From assembly GCF_015694465.1 (NCBI RefSeq), contig NZ_JADQDO010000003.1, positions 1 to 64,000 on the forward strand: a DNA stretch of 64,000 nt, written 5' to 3'. This DNA is from Microvirga alba. Lineage in GTDB: Bacteria > Pseudomonadota > Alphaproteobacteria > Rhizobiales > Beijerinckiaceae. The notes under the pieces were generated by a model that was given only the letters and a program-made list of their open reading frames with translations, was not told the origin of the DNA and made no database searches. Shown piece by piece: positions 19,167-27,484 of this stretch. The translations under genes were made by a program, and so were the position numbers. How positions within the stretch are numbered: position 1 is the first letter of the stretch; every line of letters begins with the position of its first letter.

Positions 19167-20188
19167 CCGTGGAAATCGGGAAGTTCATCTGGGATATTAC
19201 CTACGCCTGCCCGCTGAGGTGTGTCCATTGCTATACGGAATCGGGGCGGCGGCCCGCGCGCACGCTGGATCGGGATGCCGCTATGCGCGTCATCGACGTG
19301 ATCCTTGCCGCGCAACCGGAAAAAGTGTCGATCAGCGGTGGCGAACCATTGTCGGTCCGTTGGGCCGTTGAGGCCATGAAGCGTCTGCATGACGCAGGCG
19401 TTGCCGTCACGGTGTTCACGAGCGGCTGGTCGATGCCGGAGAAGACTGCCACCGCGCTCGCCGACGCGGTCTCAAGCGTGGCGGTGAGCATCGATGGCGC
19501 CAATGCTGCTATCCATGACGCCATCCGCGCGCGCGCCGGCGCATTCGAGCGCGGAATGAAAGCGCTGGATGTCCTGCACCGGGTGAAAGACGAGCGCCGG
19601 GCAGCCGGACAGAACTGCTTCACGCTCGGGATCGATTACACCCTGACCCGTTCGGGCGCGAAGGAAGCGGACCTGGAGCGGTTTGTCGAGGCGACAATCA
19701 AACGGTTCCCGAGACTCGATTTCATTCGCTTCGGCGCGGTCATCCCATCGGGCCTGGCTGCCGAGCCGGAATTCGAGGCAAGCGAGCTTCTGTCCATTCA
19801 GGAATTGATCGATCTGATTGATGTCGGTCGGCGCCTCGCAGGCCGCGAAGGAAACGCCCTCAACATTTCCGTGACCGATGTCAGATACTTCCTGCCCCAA
19901 CCCGGAGTGAGCGCAGCCGATCTGGACATCCTCCATATCGAGCCCGATGGAGCGCTCCGCGCCTTTCCGATCTACGAAGCGAAGGTCGGAAACGTTCTCC
20001 ATGAGCCTCTGGACGTTCTTTGGCCACGGGTACGGGCATGGCGCTCCGATCCATTTGTCGCCAAGCAGATGGAAACGGTTCAGACCATGGCCGACTGGGC
20101 AAGCACGGCCCGGACCCTGGATCGACGCTACGGCTCCCATGACGATCAAGAGCGAATTGCGCGGCGCGGGCTGCCAGTGCCTGCCTAG
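19163..20188 (+). CDS. Radical SAM protein of unknown function
   Basis: 341 residues. The radical SAM 4Fe-4S motif is C16-P-L-R-C20-V-H-C23 inside FIWDITYACPLRCVHCYTESGRR, and GGEP at 59-62 binds SAM. The N-terminus resembles peptide-modifying enzymes of the PqqE/MftC group. The C-terminus has a SPASM-like segment (DILHIEPDGALRAFPIYEAKVGNVLHEPLDVLW), but the auxiliary-cluster cysteines are absent; only one other Cys (QNC) occurs. It is inserted, on the opposite strand, between yidD and the IscU-like gene. Substrate unknown; it may modify a peptide or a small molecule. Confidence 0.85.
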   Translation: MTVEIGKFIWDITYACPLRCVHCYTESGRRPARTLDRDAAMRVIDVILAAQPEKVSISGGEPLSVRWAVEAMKRLHDAGVAVTVFTSGWSMPEKTATALADAVSSVAVSIDGANAAIHDAIRARAGAFERGMKALDVLHRVKDERRAAGQNCFTLGIDYTLTRSGAKEADLERFVEATIKRFPRLDFIRFGAVIPSGLAAEPEFEASELLSIQELIDLIDVGRRLAGREGNALNISVTDVRYFLPQPGVSAADLDILHIEPDGALRAFPIYEAKVGNVLHEPLDVLWPRVRAWRSDPFVAKQMETVQTMADWASTARTLDRRYGSHDDQERIARRGLPVPA

Positions 20189-20625
20189 AGGGCGGCCCTC
20201 CGCGCCTCGATCTGGTCGAGAGCATCGACGACCGCGTCAAAGGTGAGCAGGATCGAGGCGTGACGGGCTTTGAAGTCCCGCACCGGCTCGAGCACCTGAA
20301 GATCAGCCCATTTCCCGGACGGCGGCGCGCCGCTCTCCTTCAACATCGCCCGGGCGACCTCCCGGACAGAGCGGAGTTCTTCCGCCGTCGAGCCGATCAC
20401 GTTGCGCCCCATGATCGAGGAGGACGCCTGACCGAGCGCGCAGGCTTTCACGTCGTGAGCGAACGCCGTGACCACGTCACCGTCGAGCTTGAGATCGACC
20501 GTCACCACCGATCCGCAAAGCTTGGAACGGGCGGTCGCCGACGCGTCGGCCTCGGCCAGCCTCCCCAGATGGGGAATATCGGCGGCGAGTTCGAGGATGC
20601 GGCGATTATAGATCTCGTTCAGCAT
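20185..20625 (-). CDS. Iron-sulfur cluster assembly scaffold, IscU/NifU-N-like
   Basis: 146-residue cytoplasmic protein of the IscU/NifU N-terminal family, on which Fe-S clusters are assembled. MLNEIYNRRILELAADIPHLGRL is typical. Two of the three canonical ligand cysteines are present, C37 (KLCGSV) and C62 (KACALGQASSS). The third position carries His122 in KARHASILL, as I recall for many Rhizobiales homologues. ATG 20625 is chosen; the extension to 20658 is not family-like. It overlaps the radical SAM gene end by 4 bases and is divergent from folE. Confidence 0.86.
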   Translation of the reverse strand: MLNEIYNRRILELAADIPHLGRLAEADASATARSKLCGSVVTVDLKLDGDVVTAFAHDVKACALGQASSSIMGRNVIGSTAEELRSVREVARAMLKESGAPPSGKWADLQVLEPVRDFKARHASILLTFDAVVDALDQIEARRAAL

Positions 20626-20769
20626 CAGACCAACAAGGTGAAAGACAACGACACACACCCGATATAAGCATAATGTTCAAACTCCGCGAGCGGCTGCGTC
20701 TTTGCGGAGTGTAAGGGAAAGTGCCGGAGGCCGAGAGGTTTTTCGGTTATCGTCAAAGAAAGGCTCCAC

Positions 20770-21405
20770 ATGGATGATGTGGTTAAGTCCTTGTCCAAGC
20801 GCCTGACTCCAGCCGCCGACAAGCCCGTCGACCGTCCGACCCGCGAAGAGGCCGAGGCCGCCGTTCGCACCCTGATCCGCTGGGCGGGGGATGATCCCGA
20901 GCGCGAAGGCCTGCACGAGACGCCCAAGCGCGTCGCGAAGGCGTTCAAGGAATTGTATTCCGGCTACAAGGACGATCCGCACGAGGTCCTGAACAAAGTC
21001 TTCAAGGAGGTCGAGGGCTACGACGACATCGTTCTTGTGCGCGACATCCCCTTCTATTCCCATTGCGAGCACCACATGGTGCCGTTCCACGGCATGGCGC
21101 ATATCGGCTATTACCCGGTGAAGGGTGTCGTCGGCTTGTCGAAGCTCGCCCGCCTCGTCGAGGTCTATGCGCGGCGGCTCCAGACGCAGGAAACCATGAC
21201 GGCCCAGATCGCCACCGCTCTGGAACAGGCGCTCGAACCGCGCGGCGTCGCGGTGATGATCGAGGCCGAGCATATGTGCATGTCCATGCGCGGCGTACAG
21301 AAGGCCGGAGCGGTGACACTGACGAGCCAGTTCACGGGCGTCTTCAAGAATGACCCGACCGAACAGGCGCGCTTTCTCACGCTGGTTCGACACGGCAAGG
21401 TGTAA
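20770..21405 (+). CDS. folE: GTP cyclohydrolase I
   Basis: Converts GTP to 7,8-dihydroneopterin triphosphate, the first step of tetrahydrofolate synthesis. The 211-residue product has [14 protein letters not shown], the zinc ligands Cys99, His102 and Cys170 ([12 protein letters not shown] and [10 protein letters not shown]), and the C-terminal [10 protein letters not shown]. Length matches the family. It is followed by hisI 44 bases downstream; both genes act on purine-derived substrates. Confidence 0.97.
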   Translation: MDDVVKSLSKRLTPAADKPVDRPTREEAEAAVRTLIRWAGDDPEREGLHETPKRVAKAFKELYSGYKDDPHEVLNKVFKEVEGYDDIVLVRDIPFYSHCEHHMVPFHGMAHIGYYPVKGVVGLSKLARLVEVYARRLQTQETMTAQIATALEQALEPRGVAVMIEAEHMCMSMRGVQKAGAVTLTSQFTGVFKNDPTEQARFLTLVRHGKV

Positions 21406-21449
21406 GTTCCGACACCCCACCCTTCCTCCCGTTTTCTCGAGGCTCATCC

Positions 21450-21860
21450 ATGTGCGCGTCCCACCCCTTTCCCACTCCCGGCGCAAAGGCCGATCTGGAG
21501 GAGGGAATGGTTCTTACTCCCCGGTTCGGATCAGACGGCCTCATCACCGTCGTCACGACGGATTCCGCGACGGGCGAGCTGCTGATGCTCGCCCACATGA
21601 ACGCCGAAGCGTTGGCAAAAACCATCGAGACGGGTGAAGCCTGGTATTGGTCGCGCTCGCGCGGCGAGCTTTGGCACAAAGGCGCGACGAGCGGGCAGGT
21701 GCAAACAATCGTCGAAATGCGGATCGACTGCGATCAGGACGCCCTCTGGATCAAGGTCCAGGTGGCAGGAGATGGCGGCTGCTGCCATACGGGCCGTCGC
21801 TCCTGCTTCTACAGGACTATCGAAACTGCGAACGGCAAGGCGCGCCTCGCCCTAGCTTGA
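21450..21860 (+). CDS. hisI: Phosphoribosyl-AMP cyclohydrolase
   Basis: Third step of histidine biosynthesis: opens the purine ring of PR-AMP. The 136-residue single-domain protein (not the HisIE fusion) has [39 protein letters not shown], the metal-binding DCDQDALW and the [12 protein letters not shown] zinc region. It lies downstream of folE in the same direction. Confidence 0.96.
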   Translation: MCASHPFPTPGAKADLEEGMVLTPRFGSDGLITVVTTDSATGELLMLAHMNAEALAKTIETGEAWYWSRSRGELWHKGATSGQVQTIVEMRIDCDQDALWIKVQVAGDGGCCHTGRRSCFYRTIETANGKARLALA

Positions 21861-21937
21861 GAGGCGCTCGAACCCTCATCCCAAATGACAGACTCCCATC
21901 GCGATCTTCGGGGGTGAAAGGAATCACTTTCCCGTCT

Positions 21938-23098
21938 ATGAGCGATGGAATGATACAGTCTAATCTTTACTACGCCCGGATGGCCACGAGCGCCATTTTC
22001 TTCGGCAACGGCTTCGGCATCGGAACCTGGGCGGCCCAGCTTCCGCGCTTCAAGACTGCGCTTGACCTTTCCGATGGCGAGCTGAGCCTCGCGCTGCTCG
22101 CGTTTGCCTTGGGCGCCGTCGTCCTGATGCCGGTCGTGGGCTGGTTCGCGGCCCGCATCGGCAGCCGGACCGCCACCCTCATCGCGGCCTTCGCGTTCGC
22201 TGCGACGCTTCTGCTGCCGGGGCTTGCCCCGAACCTGCCCTATCTTGTCGCGGCCTCCCTGGTTGCCGGTGCGAGCAACGGAGCCATGGATGTGTCCATG
22301 AACACCAACGCGACCGTCGTCGAGAGCGCCTGGAACAAGGCGATCATGTCCTCCTTCCACGCCTTCTTCAGCCTCGGTGGACTTGCGGGAGCGACCGTAT
22401 CGGGGCTTCTCATCGCGGGAGGGTTCGATATCCCCTCGACGCTGCTTCTCTCCTGCGTCGGCATGGGCGTCGTGTTTCTCGTCGCCTCGTTCTGGACCCT
22501 CGATGACGCGAAAGGCTCGACGGAGGGACATGGCTTCGCGTGGCCGCGGGAGACGATCATCGGCCTCGCCGTTCTGACCCTTCTCTGTTTCATGGTGGAA
22601 GGCGCGATGGTGGATTGGACGGCGATCTATCTCAAGACGGTCGCGGGCGCGTCCCTCGAAACCGCCGTGGCAGGCTTTGCCGCCTTCTCCCTGACGATGA
22701 CGGTCTGCCGGTTCATGGGCGATTTCGTCGTCCGCCGTCTCGGCAGAAGCCGCACGGTCAGATTAGGTGGCTTGCTCGCGGCGTTTGGCCTCGCGCTGGC
22801 GATGATGATGCCGCAGCCCATGACCGCCACGATCGGCTTCGCGCTGGTCGGCCTGGGCCTTGCAAACACGGTCCCGGTGCTGTTCAGCGCCGCCAGTCAG
22901 GCCGAAGGTGTCCCGCCCAGCATGGGCGTCGCGATGGTGGCGACCCTCGGCTATGGGGGGCTCCTCATGGGGCCGCCCCTCATCGGCTTCAGTGGCGACC
23001 TGATTGGCCTGCGGCCCACCCTGGGCTTGCTTATTGCCTGCGCCTTGACAATCATCGTCATGTCCCAACGGGCGCTACGCCCTGCCAAGGTCGTCTAG
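21938..23098 (+). CDS. MFS transporter, fucose-permease-like
   Basis: 386-residue inner-membrane protein with about 12 hydrophobic segments. FFGNGFGIGTWAAQLPRFKTALDLSDGELSLALLAFALGAV and the ASNGAMDVSMNTNATVVE stretch are characteristic of the YbjJ/FucP-like branch of the major facilitator superfamily. The substrate is unknown. ATG 21938 starts MSDGMIQSNLYYARMATSAIFF; a longer frame from 21647 overlaps hisI and is a shadow. Confidence 0.88.
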   Translation: MSDGMIQSNLYYARMATSAIFFGNGFGIGTWAAQLPRFKTALDLSDGELSLALLAFALGAVVLMPVVGWFAARIGSRTATLIAAFAFAATLLLPGLAPNLPYLVAASLVAGASNGAMDVSMNTNATVVESAWNKAIMSSFHAFFSLGGLAGATVSGLLIAGGFDIPSTLLLSCVGMGVVFLVASFWTLDDAKGSTEGHGFAWPRETIIGLAVLTLLCFMVEGAMVDWTAIYLKTVAGASLETAVAGFAAFSLTMTVCRFMGDFVVRRLGRSRTVRLGGLLAAFGLALAMMMPQPMTATIGFALVGLGLANTVPVLFSAASQAEGVPPSMGVAMVATLGYGGLLMGPPLIGFSGDLIGLRPTLGLLIACALTIIVMSQRALRPAKVV

Positions 23099-23186
23099 CG
23101 CACGAGGCCTTCGAGAAGGCTGAGGCGTTATTCATTCGCCTTTCATGTGATTGTGGCATGAAGGTCGAAAGCCTCGGAGTTCAGTC

Positions 23187-24194
23187 ATGTTTTGGGACGG
23201 CATCGCCCGGCGAAACGCCGGATCAGGGGGTGACGGAGGACCGACGGAAATGAATGCGCCCGTCGAGCGGGAACCCCGCGCCAAGGTGAAAATCGGTTTG
23301 GCCCTCGGCGGTGGAGCGGCGCGAGGCTGGTCCCATATCGGTGTCATGCGCGTACTCGAGGAAGCCGGCATCGTGCCCGATGTGATTGCCGGCTGCTCCA
23401 TTGGAGCCGTGGTGGGCGGCTGCTATGCCGCAGGCAAGCTCGACGCTTTGGAATCCTTCGCCCTCTCGCTCACCAAACGCCGCGTAATGGGCCTCCTCGA
23501 CTTTCACATCACCGGCGCGGGCCTGATCGCGGGCGGCCGCCTCCAACGCCTGCTCGACCAGGACCTTACGGATCTGCGCGTCGAGGCTCTGCCGATCAAA
23601 TTCTGCACCATCGCCACGGAACTCTCGAGCGGCCATGAGCTCTGGCTGACCCGCGGCCCGCTGGTTCAGGCCATGCGCGCTTCTTATGCCCTCCCCGGCG
23701 TCTTCAACCCGGTGCTCGTCGGGGGACGCTGGTTGATGGATGGCGCTTTGGTGAACCCCATCCCGATCACGGCGGCCCGCGCACTGGGGGCGGACATCGT
23801 CATCTGCGTCAACCTCAACGGCGAAGTCCGCATTCGCGGCACCGTCATTCAATCCTATGAGGCGGACGGCAATGACGAGCTCGAAATCGAGGAGGCCATC
23901 GAGACCCCGAAGCGCTGGGGCTTTCTGCCGTCATCGTGGGGCGAGAAACCGCGCAAGCCCAATGCTCCCGGCATCGCAACCGTGATGGTCGATGCGTTCA
24001 ACATCACGCAGGACCGTATCGCTCGCTCCCGGCTGGCGGGAGACCCGCCCGATCTCATGATTTCGCCAAAGCTCGCCAAGATGGGCCTATTCGAGTTTCA
24101 TCGCGCGGAGGAGTGTATCGCGCTCGGACGGCAGGCCACCGAGCGCGCCCTGCCCGACCTCATGGAGATGATCCGCGACAGCCAGATGGCGTGA
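23187..24194 (+). CDS. Patatin-like phospholipase, RssA type
   Basis: 335-residue cytoplasmic serine hydrolase with a Ser-Asp dyad. It has the oxyanion GGGAARG (41-47), nucleophile motif GCSIG (69-73, Ser71) and the catalytic Asp in WLMDGALVNPIP. Members such as RssA and bacterial NTE-like proteins hydrolyse lysophospholipids. ATG 23187 follows CGGAG; ATG 23250 (MNAPVEREP) is an equally plausible shorter start. No membrane segment is evident. It converges with the CBS gene whose stop abuts at 24195. Confidence 0.88.
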   Translation: MFWDGIARRNAGSGGDGGPTEMNAPVEREPRAKVKIGLALGGGAARGWSHIGVMRVLEEAGIVPDVIAGCSIGAVVGGCYAAGKLDALESFALSLTKRRVMGLLDFHITGAGLIAGGRLQRLLDQDLTDLRVEALPIKFCTIATELSSGHELWLTRGPLVQAMRASYALPGVFNPVLVGGRWLMDGALVNPIPITAARALGADIVICVNLNGEVRIRGTVIQSYEADGNDELEIEEAIETPKRWGFLPSSWGEKPRKPNAPGIATVMVDAFNITQDRIARSRLAGDPPDLMISPKLAKMGLFEFHRAEECIALGRQATERALPDLMEMIRDSQMA

Positions 24195-24626
24195 TCACGC
24201 GGTGGCGATGTAGTCCTTGATGGCCTGTGTCTCGGCCTCGATTTCCGCCAGACGGTGCTTCACCACATCGCCGATGGAGATGATGCCGGCCACGGCTCCG
24301 TTTTCGATCACCGGGATGTGACGGAATTTGCCCTCGGTCATCACTGCCATGATGTCGACAATCGCGGTTCGACCGTTGCAGGTGACGACCTTCTCCGTCA
24401 TGAACCGGGCGAGCGGCTGTTCCAGGGATCCGGGACCATGGGCCGAAATCGCCCGAACTATATCCCGCTCGGAAATAATCCCGGTCACGGGCTCCTTGCC
24501 GCTGCTGACCAGGAGCGCGCCGATTCTCTTCTCCGAGAGCAGTTTCGCGGCCTCGCCTAGCGTCCGATCCGGCTCGATCGTGGCGACGCTGCGGCCCTTG
24601 ATCGACAAGATGGTATTGACGTCCAT
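24195..24626 (-). CDS. CBS-domain protein
   Basis: 143-residue protein made of one Bateman module. It has two CBS motifs (VATIEPDRTLGEAAKLLSEKRIGALLV...GIISERDIVRAI and the second pair ending HIPVIENGAVAGIISIGDVVKHRL). The C-terminal helix IEAETQAIKDYIATA is typical of small stand-alone alphaproteobacterial CBS proteins. It probably senses an adenosine ligand; the partner is unknown. ATG 24626 follows GGAGGCGATT, an excellent ribosome binding site, so the extension to 24677 is dropped. Confidence 0.9.
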   Translation of the reverse strand: MDVNTILSIKGRSVATIEPDRTLGEAAKLLSEKRIGALLVSSGKEPVTGIISERDIVRAISAHGPGSLEQPLARFMTEKVVTCNGRTAIVDIMAVMTEGKFRHIPVIENGAVAGIISIGDVVKHRLAEIEAETQAIKDYIATA

Positions 24627-24762
24627 AATCGCCTCCGTTGAGCGGCGGCGAAGAATTGTCACTCTTCGCTTCCGCAAGGCTGAAGACGGGTTCCACGTCC
24701 CACCGCGAGGGGAATATGTCCCTCCGTCAATTCAACGATGATTGTGCGAAAGCGCTTTCGTT

Positions 24763-25581
24763 TCAAGACGAGAGACCGTCGCGCCGCGCTGGAAGCGGAT
24801 CGATCAACGGGAAAAGCACCAAACCGACGATAAAACCACCAACATGCGCCTCCCACGCGATGCTGGCATCCGTGACACCCAAAGGCTGGACGAACGCGAA
24901 TACATAGTTTGCGGCAAACCAGACGCCGAGGAAGATGACGACCTGCCGGTTGCGCACGATCTCGGACAGCCTCTCACGTGGGCGCTCATGAGCTTGGGTC
25001 GGACGCCCCTCCGGCAACCAATCCACCGGTGCGAAGATAAACCAGGCCGCTGCCGCCATCAGGCCGGACACCGCGGCGGACGCGCCGATCATCGGCAGAA
25101 CCTGCAAGGAATTCATGAAGGCATAGAAGATCGCGCCGCCAATGGCCGAGGCCGCGCAGAGAAGGAAGAAACGGGCCGTCCCGCATCGCCGCACGACGGG
25201 AGTGCCAAAGGCCGCGAGCCAGATCGAGTTGATGAGCACGTGGGCCCAGGAGCCATGCAGGAATGCGTAGGACAGCGCCGTCCAGGGCCGCCCCTCGCCC
25301 TCCCCCAGCACGTATTGCGCCAGGGCCGAGAGAGGTGACAGCGTCTCATCCTCCGCGCCTTGTTGCAGGGCGCTCATCACCTCACTGACCGGAATGCCGC
25401 CATATTCCACCGACCAACGAGCGGGGATGACCGCCCAGTCGATGAGCAATTTGAAGTCCGTTTCATCCGACAGAAGCATCCGGAGCGCGTGAATGGCGAC
25501 GAGAACCAGGACACTGAAGGCGACCGCAGCCGGGAGGTTGAAGATGGGCTCGCGGGTGGCCCTGGGTGCGTTGAGCGACAT
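24763..25581 (-). CDS. Rhomboid family intramembrane serine protease
   Basis: 272-residue polytopic protease that cleaves within membranes. Six or so membrane segments are visible. The catalytic dyad is Ser168 in GASAAVSG and His246 in WEAHVGGFIVG, and oxyanion-side residues are in HGSWAHVLINSIWL (Asn118). A loop of about 55 residues between the first two hydrophobic segments holds a polar QQGAEDET stretch. ATG 25581 (MSLNAPRATR) is taken; ATG 25620 is an alternative. Substrate unknown. Confidence 0.9.
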   Translation of the reverse strand: MSLNAPRATREPIFNLPAAVAFSVLVLVAIHALRMLLSDETDFKLLIDWAVIPARWSVEYGGIPVSEVMSALQQGAEDETLSPLSALAQYVLGEGEGRPWTALSYAFLHGSWAHVLINSIWLAAFGTPVVRRCGTARFFLLCAASAIGGAIFYAFMNSLQVLPMIGASAAVSGLMAAAAWFIFAPVDWLPEGRPTQAHERPRERLSEIVRNRQVVIFLGVWFAANYVFAFVQPLGVTDASIAWEAHVGGFIVGLVLFPLIDPLPARRDGLSS

Positions 25582-25890
25582 GAAAGCACTTCTTGAGGAG
25601 CCGGTTGCGCCTGGCGGCAAACGACCGCGTTTCGGAATCTCGAGATTGACCTAGCGTTGTTTTCACTCGCAGGTCGAGTCGAACACGTCTTAAGGCCTCC
25701 CTCGGATAACCAGCATCTGCATGACTAAATGGAAGGTTCAGTAGGCGCATATTCAGGGTGAATAATTTCATTAACCTTAATGGAACTTATCCCACCCGCG
25801 ACGCGTTAACTCATCCTTTACTTTTGGCTTGAGCCGAAAATTCAACCATGTCAGTTTGGTTAAAAGAACATTAACCAACTGGTGTGGGGC
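25582..25890. other. Divergent intergenic region rich in TTAA
   Basis: 309 bases between the rhomboid start and the LapG-like peptidase start. It is noticeably AT-rich downstream of 25700 and contains several TTAAC words, including TTAACCTTAA near 25770, besides the CtrA-like site at 25860. No RNA gene or ORF is seen. Confidence 0.5.
25860..25875 (+). promoter_or_regulatory. CtrA-like binding site (TTAA-N7-TTAAC)
   Basis: TTAA at 25860-25863, seven bases, then TTAAC at 25871-25875 matches the full CtrA consensus of alphaproteobacteria. It also forms the palindrome TTGGTTAA...TTAACCAA (25856-25878). It lies 16 bases upstream of the peptidase ATG, where CtrA would overlap the promoter or early leader. 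Confidence 0.55.
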
Positions 25891-26565
25891 ATGGCTCTTC
25901 TCAAAAACGTCGATTTTTCTGGCGCGAACGCAAAGACCGGCTTCGCCGCTAAAATTGTTAAAACCGCTTTTCTCGGCCTTTCTCTGGTGTTCCTGGGCTC
26001 GCCCTCTCAGGCGCAAACCCTGGCCTCCCTTCCCCCAGCGGGCCATTCGATCGCGAGCATGGGTTCGGCGAAACCCATCCAGGGCTGGGTCGAATTCTGC
26101 CGTCAATATCCGTCGGAATGCGCCGTGAACACGGCGGAACCGGCGACCATCGAATTAACGCCGCAGATCTGGAAGACGATTACGTCGGTCAACCAGAGCG
26201 TGAACACCAAGATCAAGCCCGTCACGGACATGGAACATTGGGGCGTCGTCGATAAGTGGAGCTTCCCCGATGACGGCAAGGGCGATTGCGAGGATTACCA
26301 GCTTCTCAAGCGCCGCACCTTGGCTCAGCACGGCCTGCCCCGCCGCGCGATGCGCATGACGGTCGTGATCGACGAGTTGGGCGAAGGTCACGCTGTTCTG
26401 GTGCTGAAAACCAACAAGGGTGACTATGTCCTCGATAACAAGCGCAACGCCGTGTTGCCTTGGGACCGGACCGGCTACGTCTATGTGAAGCAGGAAAGCC
26501 AGCAGGCGGCTGCCTGGGTTTCGCTCGGCGGCGTGACCTCCCCGACCAGCACTGCGAACCGCTAA
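25891..26565 (+). CDS. Transglutaminase-like cysteine peptidase (BTLCP, LapG family)
   Basis: 224-residue exported protein with an N-terminal hydrophobic signal (IVKTAFLGLSLVFLGSPSQAQ). The catalytic triad of the bacterial transglutaminase-like cysteine peptidases is intact: Cys133 in GDCEDY, His167 in GEGHAVL, Asp182 in YVLDNKR. LapG of this family clips surface adhesins under c-di-GMP control, but no lapD-like or adhesin gene is adjacent. ATG 25891 is chosen over GTG 25882. A CtrA-like site lies immediately upstream. Confidence 0.88.
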   Translation: MALLKNVDFSGANAKTGFAAKIVKTAFLGLSLVFLGSPSQAQTLASLPPAGHSIASMGSAKPIQGWVEFCRQYPSECAVNTAEPATIELTPQIWKTITSVNQSVNTKIKPVTDMEHWGVVDKWSFPDDGKGDCEDYQLLKRRTLAQHGLPRRAMRMTVVIDELGEGHAVLVLKTNKGDYVLDNKRNAVLPWDRTGYVYVKQESQQAAAWVSLGGVTSPTSTANR

Positions 26566-26593
26566 GGTCGGACTATCAGGAACATGAAGCGGG

Positions 26594-27124
26594 TCAATCG
26601 ATCCGCTTCAATCCTTTCGCGAAGCGCTGCCAGTTCTCGACATAGTGCCGCGCCGACCACCGAAGCCGCTCGATAGCGGCTTCATCCAGCACCCTGATCG
26701 CCCGCGCAGGCGCGCCGACGATCAGCGAGTTGTCCGGAAATTCCTTGCCCTCGGTCACCAGCGCATTCGCGCCGACGACACAATTAGCGCCGATGCGGGC
26801 ATGGTTGAGCACGGTTGCTCCCATGCCGATCAATGAGTTCTCGCCGATCGTGCATCCGTGAAGGATGGCCCTGTGCCCGATGGTGCAGCCGGCCCCGATG
26901 CTTAAAGGGGCACCCTCATCGGTATGGAGCGTAGCCCCCTCCTGAATGTTGGTGCCCGCGCCAATATCGATGAGTTCGTTATCGCCTCGCAGAACCGCAC
27001 CGAACCAGATCCCGACGTCGAGACCGAGGCGAACGCGACCGATCACGTGGGCGTCCGGGGCAATCCAGAACCGATCCGGCTCAGGAAGGATCGGGGAGTT
27101 CGCGTCGAGACTGTAGATCGGCAT
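26594..27124 (-). CDS. Gamma-class carbonic anhydrase family protein
   Basis: 176-residue left-handed beta-helix protein. MPIYSLDANSPILPEPDRFWIAPDAHVIGRVRLG, WFGAVLRGDNELIDIGAGTNIQEGATLHTD and IGHRAILHGCTIGENSLIGMGATVLNHARIG show hexapeptide repeats and the three metal-binding His of the gamma carbonic anhydrase/YrdA group. Catalytic activity in many such proteins is unproven. ATG 27124 is used; the N-terminal extension overlaps the DUF3126 gene. It is third in a minus-strand series after cysE and DUF3126. Confidence 0.92.
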   Translation of the reverse strand: MPIYSLDANSPILPEPDRFWIAPDAHVIGRVRLGLDVGIWFGAVLRGDNELIDIGAGTNIQEGATLHTDEGAPLSIGAGCTIGHRAILHGCTIGENSLIGMGATVLNHARIGANCVVGANALVTEGKEFPDNSLIVGAPARAIRVLDEAAIERLRWSARHYVENWQRFAKGLKRID

Positions 27125-27188
27125 CGCTTCGGCCACCTTTATGGGCGCGCAGCAGGATCCGCCGGCGAATTCTGCTGCGAGGTCCCGA

Positions 27189-27401
27189 TCAGTCCTCGAG
27201 ATCCGTGTCGAGGATCGCCATGGTGAAGTTGAAGGAGCGGTCGCCGTCCTCGTCGTCAACGAACAGGACGCCCAAGAACTCCTCACCGATATAGACTTCA
27301 GCCGAGTCGGTCTTTTTGGGCCGACCGACCACCCGGATCGAGGCGTTTGCAAAGGTCTGGCGCAGGTAACGCTCGACTTTCGCCATCTCCGATTTATCCA
27401 C
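27189..27401 (-). CDS. DUF3126 family protein
   Basis: 70-residue cytoplasmic protein matching the short DUF3126 family of alphaproteobacteria: VERYLRQTFANASIRVVGRPKKTDSAEVYIGEEFLGVLFVDDEDGDRSFNFTMAILD. GTG 27401 has GAAAGG seven bases upstream; ATG 27386 is the alternative. Function unknown. It lies between cysE and the carbonic anhydrase gene, as part of a small co-directional cluster. Confidence 0.85.
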   Translation of the reverse strand: MDKSEMAKVERYLRQTFANASIRVVGRPKKTDSAEVYIGEEFLGVLFVDDEDGDRSFNFTMAILDTDLED

Positions 27402-27484
27402 TACGAACCCTTTCTTAGATGTCACGGATCCAGCACTTGCCACGCCAGGCAACCGTGAGCAAGCGGCCTTCGGCCGTTCTCCGC

